Source: Notospermus geniculatus (lineage: Eukaryota; Nemertea; Pilidiophora; Heteronemertea; Lineidae). From it: a DNA stretch of 64,000 nt. Shown piece after piece: positions 11,221-23,492 of the stretch. How positions within the stretch are numbered: position 1 is the stretch's first letter; the number at the start of each line of letters is the position of its first letter. The translations under genes and the position numbers were made by a program. The notes under the pieces are model-generated. The model did not search any database and was not told the DNA's origin. It was given only the letters and a program-made list of their open reading frames with translations. The stretch covers positions 186,001-250,000 of the forward strand of contig NMRB01000852.1 of assembly GCA_002633025.1 (NCBI GenBank), in the 5' to 3' direction.

Positions 11221-13002
11221 AGGCCATATTAGTGAAGTAATTCTAGAGGCAGACGACTAGGTTTTCTCGTCGATGGTCATCTTCTCAGCTGATTCCCAAT
11301 TCCAAAATTAGGATCAACCTGAAGGTGCTAGGGATCTAACAATGGAGAAATGAGTCCAGTTAGGCAGAGTCCTGTGTGTAATCACATAATAATTGGACAA
11401 TGGATGAAGAAACAAAGAGCAGACAATGCTGAAGGCCAAGAAACGTGCAGGAGATCTTCTCCTGGGCCCAAAGGACTGCATAACCCGACTCCGTAAGACC
11501 TGTGCAGTGCTGGCAGGTGACGAATTTCTCCCCTTAGGTGACGGAAGACACAAGGAAAAGACACGACATTCCTTACAGCCATTACTAATGACGGTCATTA
11601 TTTGTAACCCGATTTGGGGAATGGAATGCAACCAGATCTTTCCAATCGATCCATTGGTGTTGACCAGAGGTCAGATGGATCCACATTTACCATAAAGGAC
11701 CAGTCATACCAAGCCGATAAGGGGAGGGATGGGCAGAAGTTCAGTGGTCAGCTTCTCAACTCATTATTAGGTGAACGAGGTAGCCAATCATGGGCCAAGA
11801 ATGCTCCAGGTATGTTTCCCTGGAACATTTCGACTTGATACTTGTTATTCGTTCTTTTGAACGCAATGGCCTGACCAAACTTTGGCCAACTAGTATACAT
11901 GTATTGCCTTTACATTGTTGTCTACAGCAGTGATGGTGGCGACACAGGTTTACCTTACTGTGGTGTAGTAAAAGTTATTACGTGTATGACTCATGTTCTC
12001 ATCATATTTTTTGATAACTTCATCAGTGCCTTCATTGAAGACATTTTGCTAATGGACTTGAAAGTAAAAGCAGCTTTGAAATATTTCAGGCATCGGAAGT
12101 AACCCGAGAAAAGCTTTCAGTAACCATTGTCAAAGACCAGAACAATAGTGTTTTATGATGGAAATTGCTGATGGGTTTCCATGAAAAGAACTCATCATGC
12201 TGTAGTACCTTTCCAAATAATGAACTCTAGGCCTTACTTTGTAAAGGTTTGTAAAAGTGCATGAGCATCGTTACTTATTGGTAAGATATTAGACAAGTTG
12301 GTAATGAGGGTTGCTGACAAAGGGATCTCAGCATGAGCATTATGCTGAGAGACAATCTTGCTTGTTTTCATGTTTATATCCAGTGTACGCATGATCTGTC
12401 TGACTTGTAGTGCAAGAGTACAAAACGTGATTAGGAGGTAGTCATCCTTGCAGTAACAGTGGTCCTTTTCAACACAGCAGTCGTTGGTCCAGATACGTTC
12501 CCACCAGCTCTCAAATTGTGCTTGCCATCTTTCACATTGTTAACTAATCACTTCTTCTTTGGATGATACCTTGACACTCCACCGTCTTTACCTTGGACCT
12601 ATACTGATATCAAACAGAGCAACCAATAAGAATCTCCTTTCCTAACGTGGCGAGAATCAAAAGGGGAATATTGACCATGCATACCTTTGGACAACAAGAT
12701 GACCAAGCTTTAGACCGGGTCAAGCGGTCTTAGCCAATCAGATATGATACGGTAACTCTTCCTTGTAAAGTCAAGCAGGCGTGGTTGATCACCGAAATTG
12801 CCTTGCAAGGATGTCGTGTGTGAAATTCGTGGTCGACCTCACCAGGCACGGCTGAGGAAGGTGATTACCTCTCCTGGAGTTCAGCGGACAGTATATGATC
12901 GATAACGGCTCAAACTTAATAACGACCAACAGTTTCAAGGGTTCTTTCCTGTAGAGATCAGATAAGGAGCAGTGAGGAGAACTTCGAGTCTTTCTACCAG
13001 TA
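11221..13002. other. no gene seen; one exon-like open frame
   Basis: An open frame at 11614-11809 ends at a reasonable donor (CCAG|GTATGT), but no matching upstream exon or recognisable domain was found. The rest shows no repeats or structures that I could support. Confidence 0.4.
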
Positions 13003-13175
13003 GGCTAATGAGGAACCTGCAGAGCGGCGCTTCTGGGAGGTGCTCTCAGTCTCACCTTTTTCGACGTCGCGCCCCTGTTGCACTGCGTCATAAGGACGTC
13101 GTGACGCGACGTCATTGCATTGCTTTCCTCTGTTTTTGACGTCATCGGTCGCATCGCTGGCAGTGCCGACCTCAG
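13003..13175 (-). mobile_element. CRE-rich foldback repeat (MITE-2), copy A
   Basis: Read on the minus strand, this matches copies at 44941 and 59077. In order it has GGTCGGCACTG, GACGTCAAAAACAGAG, a GACGTC-rich centre, a GTCGAAAAAGGT block, GCGGC, and AGGTTCCTCATT at the end. The two halves are imperfect inverted repeats (GGCGCTG near one end, CAGCGCC near the other in the better copies). A full CRE palindrome, TGACGTCA, lies at 13137-13144. It has no coding capacity, and no target duplication was recognised. Confidence 0.8.
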
Positions 13176-14553
13176 TGAAAACTGCCCAAGGCACACATGT
13201 CTCATCTCATTGAAACATCCAAACTTAAAGCTCGCTCCTACTTCAGCAATGTCATCTTTACTCTCTCTTCAAGTGTACCTGACAGTGGTAACTGGATTAT
13301 TACAAGATTAAACGCCAACCAACCATTATTACAAGGTGAACAAATCTCATTTCTACTTCCTAATGCGCAGTCCTAAAGCTTTCATGACAGTTTCACTCAC
13401 CGAATGTCTTACTGACCATCTGGTTAATTCACCGCGTTTTTTCTCAGAGGACATTGTGAGAATTTCAAACAATGATACCGACCAGACAAGAGCACAAGGT
13501 CATGGTTCTGGGCACGTGAAATAACACATGTCATCCGACTAACTACTCAAGGGAGACCACACCACCATATTGCCATTGTTTCAACATCACGCGACCTTTC
13601 TCGGGATACTAATGGCAGAATGGGAGATAATTCTTGGTTTGATTAGAAGTGGCTTCTCGGGGAAGAGGGACACAAATTGGTGCCAAGACCAAGACAATCG
13701 CATGATGTCATGTGTCAACTTTTCTTCATCCATTGTACCACATGTGAAGTCAGGATTCTCTGGAACGGGGTGTCGTGACGATGAAGATTCCAGGTACAGG
13801 CTTAACGTTCACGGCATTCCTTCCAGCTATTGGGCTGTTCATTCAAATGGCCTATTCTCCCCAGGCCATTCACCAAAAGCATGGCTGGGCCATATTCATG
13901 AAGCCTTCACAACTTTACGCGCACGCAATTGTACCGGGCTGCATACCCTACTGTTCATTGACTGCCGCACAATAGGTGTGCGTGCTCGCTGAGTTTGGGG
14001 GCGGTTCCACCACAGAACCCTTGGAAAGGCAGACATGAATCTTTCAAACCCTGATTGGGGTAAAAACTACTTTCTTCAGTTTCCTTGCATGGGAGGCAAG
14101 GATCTGGACAAATCTTACCAAATAGCTGAAGAATCGGTACGATCAGCAATGGTTGATTAGCAGATCAGGGAAACAAATGAAGAGGAATGTCATGCACTGC
14201 ACCTCAGCAGGATTTCCACCTTTCAACAGGTTTCAGTTTCCAAACTGGTCATGCCATCATCCGGGATGCTCGTTCCATTATCCTAAACTCCAATCAACCT
14301 GATCAATCATGACTTCGTGACACACAACTAGATCCATCGGCAACACCTGATAACTGTTTGATCTTCATTCGAAGCCAATCGCATTGGTAATTAAGTCATG
14401 TTAAGTACCTCTGAGATCTCTTAAACTCGGAATATTTATGGAGATATTGACGTCTGGCAAAGACTGTCAATGAAGAAGGAAGAGGAGAGCTTCCTTCGTG
14501 AAGCCTTTGTGGAGTGAAAGACTTTCTTGCACAAGAAGATAAGACGTTTGAGG
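13176..14553. other. no gene seen
   Basis: The longest open frame (13570-13992) and the hydrophobic-looking overlapping frame at 13775-13975 match no family I know and overlap each other in different frames. Chance open frames are the simplest reading. Confidence 0.45.
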
Positions 14554-14562
14554 CAGATCTTT

Positions 14563-15462
14563 GGTTAGTGATAAAACCCGGAATGAAACGAAACGAAACG
14601 AAATCATCGAAATGATCGAAGTGGGACTCGCAGGGAAATTGGGAATTAACGTAGGCCGAGTTAAATGTCTTTATGTGCAAATGTATGCTTCCGCCTTGAA
14701 TTGACGTTTTTTCAACCGGTACCACACAAAATCAAATTGATGTTTAAGAATCAGAATGCCAAAGAAAATGCCAAATACATGAAATAGATTTCATCAAACT
14801 CCATATACTAGATCCATCTAGCGGAGGATCGTTGTGCCAATGTACTAAATTGCCGAATGAGACCAATTAGGCCTAACCAGTAAAACACAACTGGACCGTA
14901 TGCAGTCTATACGTGTTCCTCGTGGTTAGTAGGCTAAATACGCAGAGCATACACATGTACTTCGATGGTTATTTCGATGCATAGTGTTATGTCAGGGAGC
15001 TCTATATTTAGCGTACGATGATTATACATGTAGATAATAGGAGCAGTCAGCCGCGCATATTCCCAACAGATGGCAGCAAGTCTTAGCGGACCAATGTACA
15101 GGAAAATCTACGCGATTGCTGCTCGATCGATAATGACTGCGTCCGCTAGATGCATTGAATTGGGCCGTAGTGACACCTAGTGGTCAACTCGCTGACAGCT
15201 CCTATTGGGCAATGGTGCCAGCCCACATCATGTACGAAATTCCCTTCGGTGCTCCTCAAGTTGCCGCCAGTTTCTTCTGTGTTTTCTTCACTCATTCGGT
15301 TGGTGCATAAACCAAGCGTCAATGTCGGAGCAGGTTCTATGTGAACCACTTAAATATCGATATTACAATAAGACTTGCCAAAACGAATATAAATTCATGC
15401 AAATTATGCCCATTTCGATGATTTCATTTCGTTTCGTGTCATTCCGGGTTTTATCACTAACC
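14563..15462. mobile_element. Mutator-like non-autonomous TIR element, 900 bp
   Basis: The TIRs run from 14563 to 14614 and from 15411 to 15462. They start GGTTAGTGATAAAACCCGG and are 52 bp long with two mismatches. Immediately outside them is a perfect 9-bp duplication, CAGATCTTT (14554-14562 and 15463-15471). Long TIRs plus a 9-bp target duplication are the usual mark of the Mutator (MULE) superfamily. An 8-bp duplication (hAT) would require shifting the ends by one base. The interior has no plausible transposase, so the element would depend on an enzyme encoded elsewhere. Each TIR contains short ACGAA repeats. Confidence 0.9.
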
Positions 15463-15471
15463 CAGATCTTT

Positions 15472-18400
15472 CATTCTCAGAAGATTATCATGGGTGTACA
15501 TGAGATGTCAGTGTAATTGGCACCTAACCACTAACTTTGGTTTGGTGCTCTGATGGTTGCATGGTTGAATGGTTTCATCCCAGCAAGCCTGGGGGTCATT
15601 CCTTTGCGAAATAAGCACCGTTACATCTTTCAATCTTTGGCAGGCAGACTTCAGGGAAGTACATGTAGATGGAGCAAGATAAACCTTACTTTGCAGCGCT
15701 TTATTTCATGATCGATCGGCATTCTGCTCCTATCGTCAGGGTAAATTACTTTCACACCTAACAGCAGGGCTATTCATAATCCACACAGGAATGTCAGCCT
15801 CAGATTTGTATAGCGCAGCCACACAACTGCTAATACATATTTATAACTCCACACACAACATTTCTGATTCCATTTGCCGGACACCAAGTGAAGCAGAAGC
15901 ATCAATTATGGAACATGTCGTGGTAAATGGAACAAGCTTAGAGGAAGAGGAGTGAAATATGGGTGGGCGACTCCGAATGGAAAGATGGAGGCATCAGGAG
16001 GTCAGGTGAGGACATGTTGAAAGAGACCTCCCTGAAGGAACCAGGAGTTTTGTGCCCTCGCTCTCTCTTGCACATCAGGAGATGGTAGTAAACTCCGTAA
16101 GCAAAAGTTCATTCTTCAGCCCTCTCAGCTGTTTGGAATGAAGAAGTGGCGAGATGGTGCGATGCTGGCGACGCAAGGAAGGGTGAGACCAAGAAACAAG
16201 CCCAAGGCTGAGAGACGACGGATGACAATGTGTCTCAACAGGCCACACTGATAGCCCAGGGCCAAATCATTCTTGAACTCTCAACATCCATCACTAGTAG
16301 TGTGTTTAGGAGTCAAATCCGTGCATAGTCGCGGGCAGAGCAACCTAATCCTCAATTCACAACCAAAAGGAGCTCGAACGAGTAGTTCACGGTCTCTTCC
16401 AAGAGGCCCACTCAGTTATTTCTCATTCTTCTGGGTGGTGAAGTGCACCCGAACTACTTGAGCAATTGCGTTAGGATTATTGCATTCATGTTGGCAGCTC
16501 TCTGAAGGGGAAGGCCATTCTGTCTGAGGAGGTGGAATCAGTCTGGAGGAGAAGATCACACTGTGACTAGGAGGAAGAAGACAGATATATCATTATTAAG
16601 AATTTCTTGGCCTTTTTCTCACTTTCTTTGAAAGACTCTGACTTTAAGTTTCCTTGTACACAAAGCTTGTGTTGGGCAGATGTTCTGTCCAGTTCGCTCA
16701 TTGCAATCTTACGTCCTGAAGGGGTTTGTTCATGGGTCACAAGCTTTGCATTTTATGAAGGTTTTTGCCACGAATGCTGAATAAACCATGGATATGGTTC
16801 ACCAACTGTATTCAAAAAAGTATGCCCGAGAAGTGAGATATCTCTGCGCCTATAGGTGCAATATGGCCACAGACATTCCATTGTTTATTCACCACTCTCA
16901 TGTTCTCTGTGAGAGATCACACGAAAACCTCTGAAGAATTTCACCAATGGCAATTATCAACGAGTTCACGGATAAAATATGATCGTCAATTATTCTAGCT
17001 GCCAGGAAAAATTGATGGATGGCCAGATCTGCTGTCACATGAGCGATGGTCCTCGGCGGCAGACGCCTTGTTATTTCTTAAATGCATATATGGCATGTGC
17101 ATACATGTACATATCGATAACTGGCAGGCAGGCAGAACATCGGCAGTCTCCGTAAGGTCTCAAGTGAATCTTGTTTTGGACTTGAAGATCCAATTTGCTT
17201 CTAAACGGCTTGGGTCAAACATAACCTCATTCTTCCTGTGGCCATTGCCATTTGACCCTCAGGCTGGGTTTTTTACAGACATCTGTTGTCAGCCAAGTTG
17301 GTTCATGATAAGTATTCGTATCTTATTTTCACAGTGCCATAACGCATAGGGGGTTAAATATATTAGCTATGAGGTTACTGCAATTATTGAGATCTAGAAG
17401 GTATATCATGCTAGATGGACGCGATAAATGAAGACGAATGCTGGCTCACGATATTGTCCTCGCTAATGGCCATAACTTATTCACCACAACTGCAAGTGAC
17501 AAGTCCAATGTACTCAGGCGATAAAAAAGCCGACCAACCAGCTATTGATTAAAGAACATATAAAAGATGCTTATTTAGCTGTTTATAAGGAACCAGCTGC
17601 ATGACTAATACATTCTAAAGATATTGGTTTGCTCCGGTATGGGTGTGGGGGGACTTCGCTTCATTTCCGTTTTGTTCTATATTCAGCTTACGGTTGAATG
17701 GATTAAACACACGGTAAGTGACATGACCATTCCATCAGAATCCAGTGGCTTCCGTAGGGTGGGGGTCATAGACTGGATTATTTATGATACTGTCCTCATT
17801 TTACCCGTTCCTTATGACTTATTTACACCTCTCTCACCGCAGCCTTCTCTAGAAGCCATCGAACCAGAGATATGGAAGTCAGTTTTTGGTACAATTTCTC
17901 CTTTATTTCCTCGTGGAGTTAGTTCCGAAGGACAGGCACCTTTACCGTATCTTTGATGTTAGGCAGAAATATTGCGAAAATGTAACACTGTTTTAGCGCC
18001 AATGTTCTGTAATTATGGGTTATTCCACAAAATCGTTATAAAAATCTTGATGTCCTCTAACGCTGCATGTTCTTAGAATGGATTTTGTAGTAAATCAATT
18101 AGAAACGCCCGAAGCGGTCCGTCCAGGGAGTCTGATTACGAATAATAATTAGTCGCAGTTAGAATCCGCCGAAACAGTGGAGATGTTTTAATGAAAGATT
18201 GGAAAATTACAGTACTTGCTTCCAAGATGATTGCCCAGTTTCTGTCTAGCTGCATGGTGCTACACTTTTTATGAATTGATTGGAATAGAAGAGAAGAGTG
18301 ACGTCGGTAAGTTAAAAATATCTATGAATGAGCTGAGAGACATCATGAACAGTTTTTCTGTTCGTCGTCATCCTAATGGAAAGCTCTTTACCCTCATCTA

Positions 18401-19471
18401 ATAGCAGGAGTTATATTTTTTGATTTTTCGCTCACAGAAATCTTGCAATTTTATCCATTAAGCAAAAAGCTATACTACAGTGCAAAATCAATCTCAATCA
18501 GCCTCAACGAAAAAGGAAGCTGGGGATTCTGTTATAGAAAACATTACATTGCCAGTAAAATGATGAGGAAGTAATTGGTTACTCAGGAGAATAGATCCCT
18601 TGCACACGTACATTACATGACCTTGCAATGCACTGACTGTCTACTGCATGCTTCACCTTTGCATTGCCATCGAACGAGAATACAATACCATTGAGAGATT
18701 AACATGCAGCGCTGATCCATGCTTGGCACATCAGTGTCAATATTCTGATTGCTGATGCCGCCGATGTTTGCTGCTACATTGTGTACATTCAATAGGTGTA
18801 TTACACACGTAGCATGGGGTGTGCTTGGCAATAATGTCAAGAGGAGGAGGGTTGTCGAGAGAATCAGAGAACAAATTGTCATGATCATTCAGCCTTGTTT
18901 TATTTTCATTAAGATTCCAATATTTAACCTGCCAAGGATGATTTCAAGGATGCTGTAGTGAAGGTGGCTGGCAAGGCAGTGCACATCTACCGTAGGCCTA
19001 CTGTTCTTGTTCCTCCAGATAGGCAGACAGGACGAATATGCTGTCGAAAACATGTAAGGAAGAACATTAGCAACTACGAATCCAATTGCTTCCTTTCCAT
19101 GTACGTTAAATCAAACACGTACATCTTCTGAACTGATTATCCATCTCATACAGGAAATTACAAGTCAATGTCGAAAGGCTGGCCAATATGTGGGAAAGAA
19201 ACACATGACTTTTGACTCGGCATTGTTCCATCTTCTAAAAGCCTTCCAGTCACAAGTGGAATACATGGAGAACTGTCTTTGTGAGCGCAGGAAATTACCT
19301 CGGCAAGGTACGATGTGGCCGTGGAAGAGAAACCTTGTTTGTAATCAAAGAAAGGGCTGCTTTATAGGAGAAACTACACTGCCAGAGGCGTGAAGACACG
19401 TGGCGCCACCTTCGTCTGTTTTTGCCTTGAATGAAAAGGCTGGAAAAGACGGTATAAGAAAGGTTGTCATG
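15472..19471. other. no gene seen
   Basis: No convincing exon, RNA gene or repeat array was recognised. A GTAAGT donor-like site at 17713 ends a 30-codon open frame, with no other support. Confidence 0.45.
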
Positions 19472-19475
19472 TTAA

Positions 19476-19629
19476 AGGGCCTCTAGAGGCAGCCCAGCAT
19501 GGCTGGGGAAAACCACGGGGAAAACCCAGGTTCAATACCTCGTACTGGTGATTAACGTTAAAGTGGCGCCGCCTAGCTGAAGAACCGGTACTGATAGTAG
19601 CCTAATGGCGAGCTGCCTCTAGAGGCCCT
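19476..19629. mobile_element. TTAA-flanked palindromic MITE, 154 bp
   Basis: The element begins AGGGCCTCTAGAGGCAGC and ends with the exact complement of that 18-bp sequence. It is bounded by TTAA on both sides (19472-19475 and 19630-19633). TTAA duplication is characteristic of piggyBac-type insertion, although the AGGG terminus is not the usual CCC start of that group, so the superfamily is tentative. There is no coding capacity. Each arm carries the self-complementary core CCTCTAGAGG. Confidence 0.82.
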
Positions 19630-19633
19630 TTAA

Positions 19634-22507
19634 ATGTAGAAATAACATCACAACGTTCTTCAGAAGAGCTGCACCAACAACACTATTGTTCCTACAAAAC
19701 CACCGGGTCAATTTCAGAGTCTGCATATAAAGGCACAAAAGTTGTTGATTTACAATTAGTACATTTTCTATTTTTGACTTCAGCATAAAGAATGATAGAA
19801 GTACATTATTTGTTGAAATCTTTATTAAGCCGCAGGGAAATTTCAAGAGTCTGTGAATACAACAGCATCCACCATCCATCTCCAACGACAATGGAAGAAA
19901 GAGACATTTCATGCCATTAACAGAAAATGAGCAGTTTCCTGATGTAAGAACTGAACGTCTCACAAAAAAAACCAGGACCGTTGCTTTCGATACAGTCATG
20001 TTCACCAACCAATCAGAGCCCTCCCTTCAGGCACATCTGAGCAATCTTTGTGTACCTGTTCCTGTGAAGATATGAACACTGTAATGAAGCTTAATTATTG
20101 TCATCGACTCGGAAGACAATACGACTGCAAAGTAATGTCAATATTAGGCTAACTCTCGGCTCGGAATCCCTCGGCGCCTCGGGGAGGAACGGAACTAATG
20201 CAATTTTGTCAGTCCTCGGCTTGGGTAATTATAAAGTCTAGGGGAGTATGGCTCTTCTGTAGCTTGGGAACTGGGGAGAGAATGCTCCCCATGGCAGATC
20301 GCTCTTCTGGAGCATCCATAAGTTCAGATGCTCTGGGAGAGCAATCTTCTGCCATTATAATGTGTATAAATAGCTGATAGCTGACGTGTATATTGCTCTA
20401 CTTCAATTTACCTTTGACATATTATTTGAGAGGAGCATTTGCTTCTTGCTTCACTCAAATTTGAGAGATTTCATTGGGCTTACCTACACATTCAGCTTCA
20501 TCAAATAGCCCCCATGATGAAACCTGAGATGGAAACAACGCCGTCTGCCTCAGGGCTCCGTCTGACTTCTTGACACAGAAATCCACTTATTCTCTGAGTT
20601 ACAACCAAACTGTACCAATGTTCGATGGATTTCCAATGAGAGAAAGAAGTGAGCCTGAGAGGCCATTGAGAGAACCAGTTGATGGTGATGGCAAGGCAAA
20701 CAGGCCATGAATCTGTGAGGCTTCACTTTACACCACTGGAGAGTATGTTTAGATTCAGAGATGGAGAACATGGTGAAAGGATCGACTGGTGATCATCAAC
20801 TGTTGGATGAGATTCTCATCGTTATAAATAGTTCCGTAGAATCTGAGAAGAAGTGCATGATGGACTGCTGTTTAGTTCATTCACTGCCATGGCCATCACT
20901 TTACTTCTCTGTGGCAAAGATTTTTCTTCGAACAATTCCCAAATGAACTTGGTATCTGGTGAAACATTTCATGAAAGGATGTCTATTCTGGCCTTCGATG
21001 CAGCTAGGTAAATGTAGCAATGCAGGTGCTCCAGCATCCACTGCTTCGGAAGTGATGCAGCGTACTGTCACCTGTTGCACAATGTTGCGGGAAGTGATAA
21101 CTTATTCATGATGCATGCAGGTAGCTTTGGTAACCGATGAAAAAGCAGTTGACAGGCCGCCGTGCACAAACATTAGCATGGGCAGGAGGTATTTACTGAA
21201 GAAAGCAATGAAAAACACGACAGAATGTAAACATTCTGGTTTGCTCAGTATGAGGTGATGGTCAAGGGACCAGGCGCTGATCAGCAGTGTGAAATGTGAT
21301 GAAAATGATGCAAAACTGACGTCAGCATAGTAGATGCAGTTTAAGGTGAAACCAGATGAAACTGCGACAGAGGTGCGAAGGGGACCAAGTTAGGAATAAT
21401 GCAAATTAGCTTTTCAACTTGCAGCATGAATCGAACTTCATGGTGAAAAAACTACCGAATGAAGTCAAGTTTACTGAAAACATGCAATTTTTTAAAAATA
21501 ATTCTATGTCAAGAAGCAGTTCTGATGATAAAGAAAAGGTCTATTGGAGCATTGCATGGCTTAGCCAGAAGGTATCCAAAGGAAATTAAACATAACATCA
21601 TTTAGAGGTAATCTCGATGAACAATGTATGTCTTTAGTCGAGGAGAACCACCCAGTGTGAAGTTGAATTGGATAGATTCTCTCCATCAGCTGTCATCTAG
21701 AAGAACAAACTCCACCCGTCAGACATCATCTTGGTCATTGTGAATGCTGAATCAAGAGGTTTGCACGGGAACTACCTGGTGGGGAACATGACTCAGCAGA
21801 AATGAAAGCAAGACCCTTGGGTTTCGGTGTAAATATTTTATTGGTCATATCACTGAATACCTGAAATGTAATATGAGTGAGGTATTGTTCCATGACAGGC
21901 TCTCGGGGAGATGATCCATAAAGCTCAGTGTGGTGCTTATGGTGCAACCATCTGCTCAGACTTTGTATACTGGAATGTTTTTGTCTAACTAGTTTTTGTC
22001 CTCCTGCATTCTGAGCGTTGACTACCTCGCACCAAATGAAAGAAACAGTTTCATTGATCAGAAAAACCAATAGCCACTCTCTGTGATCAAAGATGGTTTG
22101 CCAAACGCCAACTTAACGCCCACTCGACGATTGAAAGGACAGCAATTTTCACAGCGGATGGATTTCTTGAAATCCGTGGCGCATAATCTGCGTTAAACTT
22201 GAAAATAAACGCAAATTATGCGTCTAACAGAGGCAAGAGTTGTTGATTAGAGCTAAGGAGTTCAATGAAGGAAATGGATTCGACTCCACTGTGAAGTCAG
22301 TGTAAGCGGATAGTATGCAAATTCAAATTATTTGAATTATTCATAGAATCAGTTTATCGGCTGTGAGGGATATCAAAGGAAAGAAGATGATGAAATTCAC
22401 AGCTTTCTTGTTTCTTCTGATGAGTAGAAGACGGTGAGGCAGGTGAGGAAGCACCCAAGACAGTTGTAATAGTGTCAGTGCTCCTACAAGCCCGGGCTAC
22501 CGGGAAA
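19634..22507. other. no gene seen; one small palindrome
   Basis: An imperfect hairpin lies at about 22181-22223 (GCATAATCTGCGTT pairing with AACGCAAATTATGC). Otherwise only short, overlapping open frames are present, with no recognisable domain. Confidence 0.4.
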
Positions 22508-22575
22508 TTCCATTTAGCTCAGTCGGTAGAGCGTTTGACTTTGAAGCGTCCCGGGTTCGACACCCACATTGGCCC
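22508..22575 (+). repeat. decayed tRNA-like unit (SINE head or tRNA pseudogene)
   Basis: TAGCTCAGTCGGTAGAGCG is a near-perfect A-box region with a GCTC/GAGC D stem, and GGTTCGACACC is a B-box, together resembling tRNA-Lys-type genes. The T stem keeps only three pairs and the anticodon arm does not form a clean 5-bp stem, so this is not a functional tRNA. A stretch with TTTTTT follows at 22581. Only one copy was seen in the window, so a SINE origin cannot be shown. Confidence 0.6.
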
Positions 22576-23433
22576 CTCGGTTTTTTCAACTGCTAAACAG
22601 TCATTAAGTACCCGTGTCTAAATCTCCACCAGCTGGAAAGGGCTATGGTATTCCAATGTTGACTGGACTGGCAAAAGAATTTACTTACACTTGATTTTGG
22701 ACAGGGATTGCATGCACGTCGTCCTGACCCGGAGTGATCCAGCGTGGCTCTTCACCGTACGAGGTGCTTTACCCTTTCCGAGTCCTTCATCAGAATTGGG
22801 CTTGGCGTCTCGTGGCAGTACTGCCTAATGTACTGGATAGCTGTGGTTGTTCTTCATCAAACAATGCAGCCTCATCCAAAACCTCTCAAAAAGCAGGATT
22901 CCCCCAGGAATACAGATTTCAACTGCTTCCGATTCGAGAGGAGATGATCTTTGAGCTGTTGCAAATTTGGTTCATTACATCTCACCGCAGGCCTCTTGAT
23001 TGGAAGAATGTCCCTAAATTCATTAGTAATTGCCACTGTGAGGAACAACGTGACAAAGCACGACCTCTTCTGATTGAAGATTTGATTTGTTACAGGAAGT
23101 ATTGGATTAGATTGTGACTGGAACACCAACATCACGCTGCTGCCGACATGGCTCTCAGCTATGGCGAGTCCATGCATTTCATTACAAACAGATAACGCAG
23201 AAATCAAATCCATCCGGCATTCTTTTTATTAAATTTATCCTATTTCAACGCTATAATTCAATCATTTTTCAAATGGAAGTAACACAAGCCGGCTAATTTG
23301 ATTTCCGTGAAAAAGCATCATATTTTATGAACAACTCTGATTTCACAATGCTGTGTTGACAACACCCTCTTTGTTTTCATGTTGTGAAGGAAGCAAACTC
23401 TGATTGGCTGTCGAAGCCTGGTTGCAGAGATTG

Positions 23434-23492
23434 GGCTGCCAATTAGCAGCACAGACACGCTTGGCTGCCATATCAGCAGCACAGGCACGCTT
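23434..23492. repeat. 29/30-bp tandem duplication
   Basis: Two adjacent units, both starting GGCTGCCA and ending CACGCTT, span 23434-23462 and 23463-23492 and differ at a handful of positions. Confidence 0.8.

Noticed and set aside
13570-13992. 140-residue open frame and the membrane-like overlapping frame at 13775-13975
   Set aside because: Two frames of the same DNA are open, no motif is recognisable, and there is no exon context.
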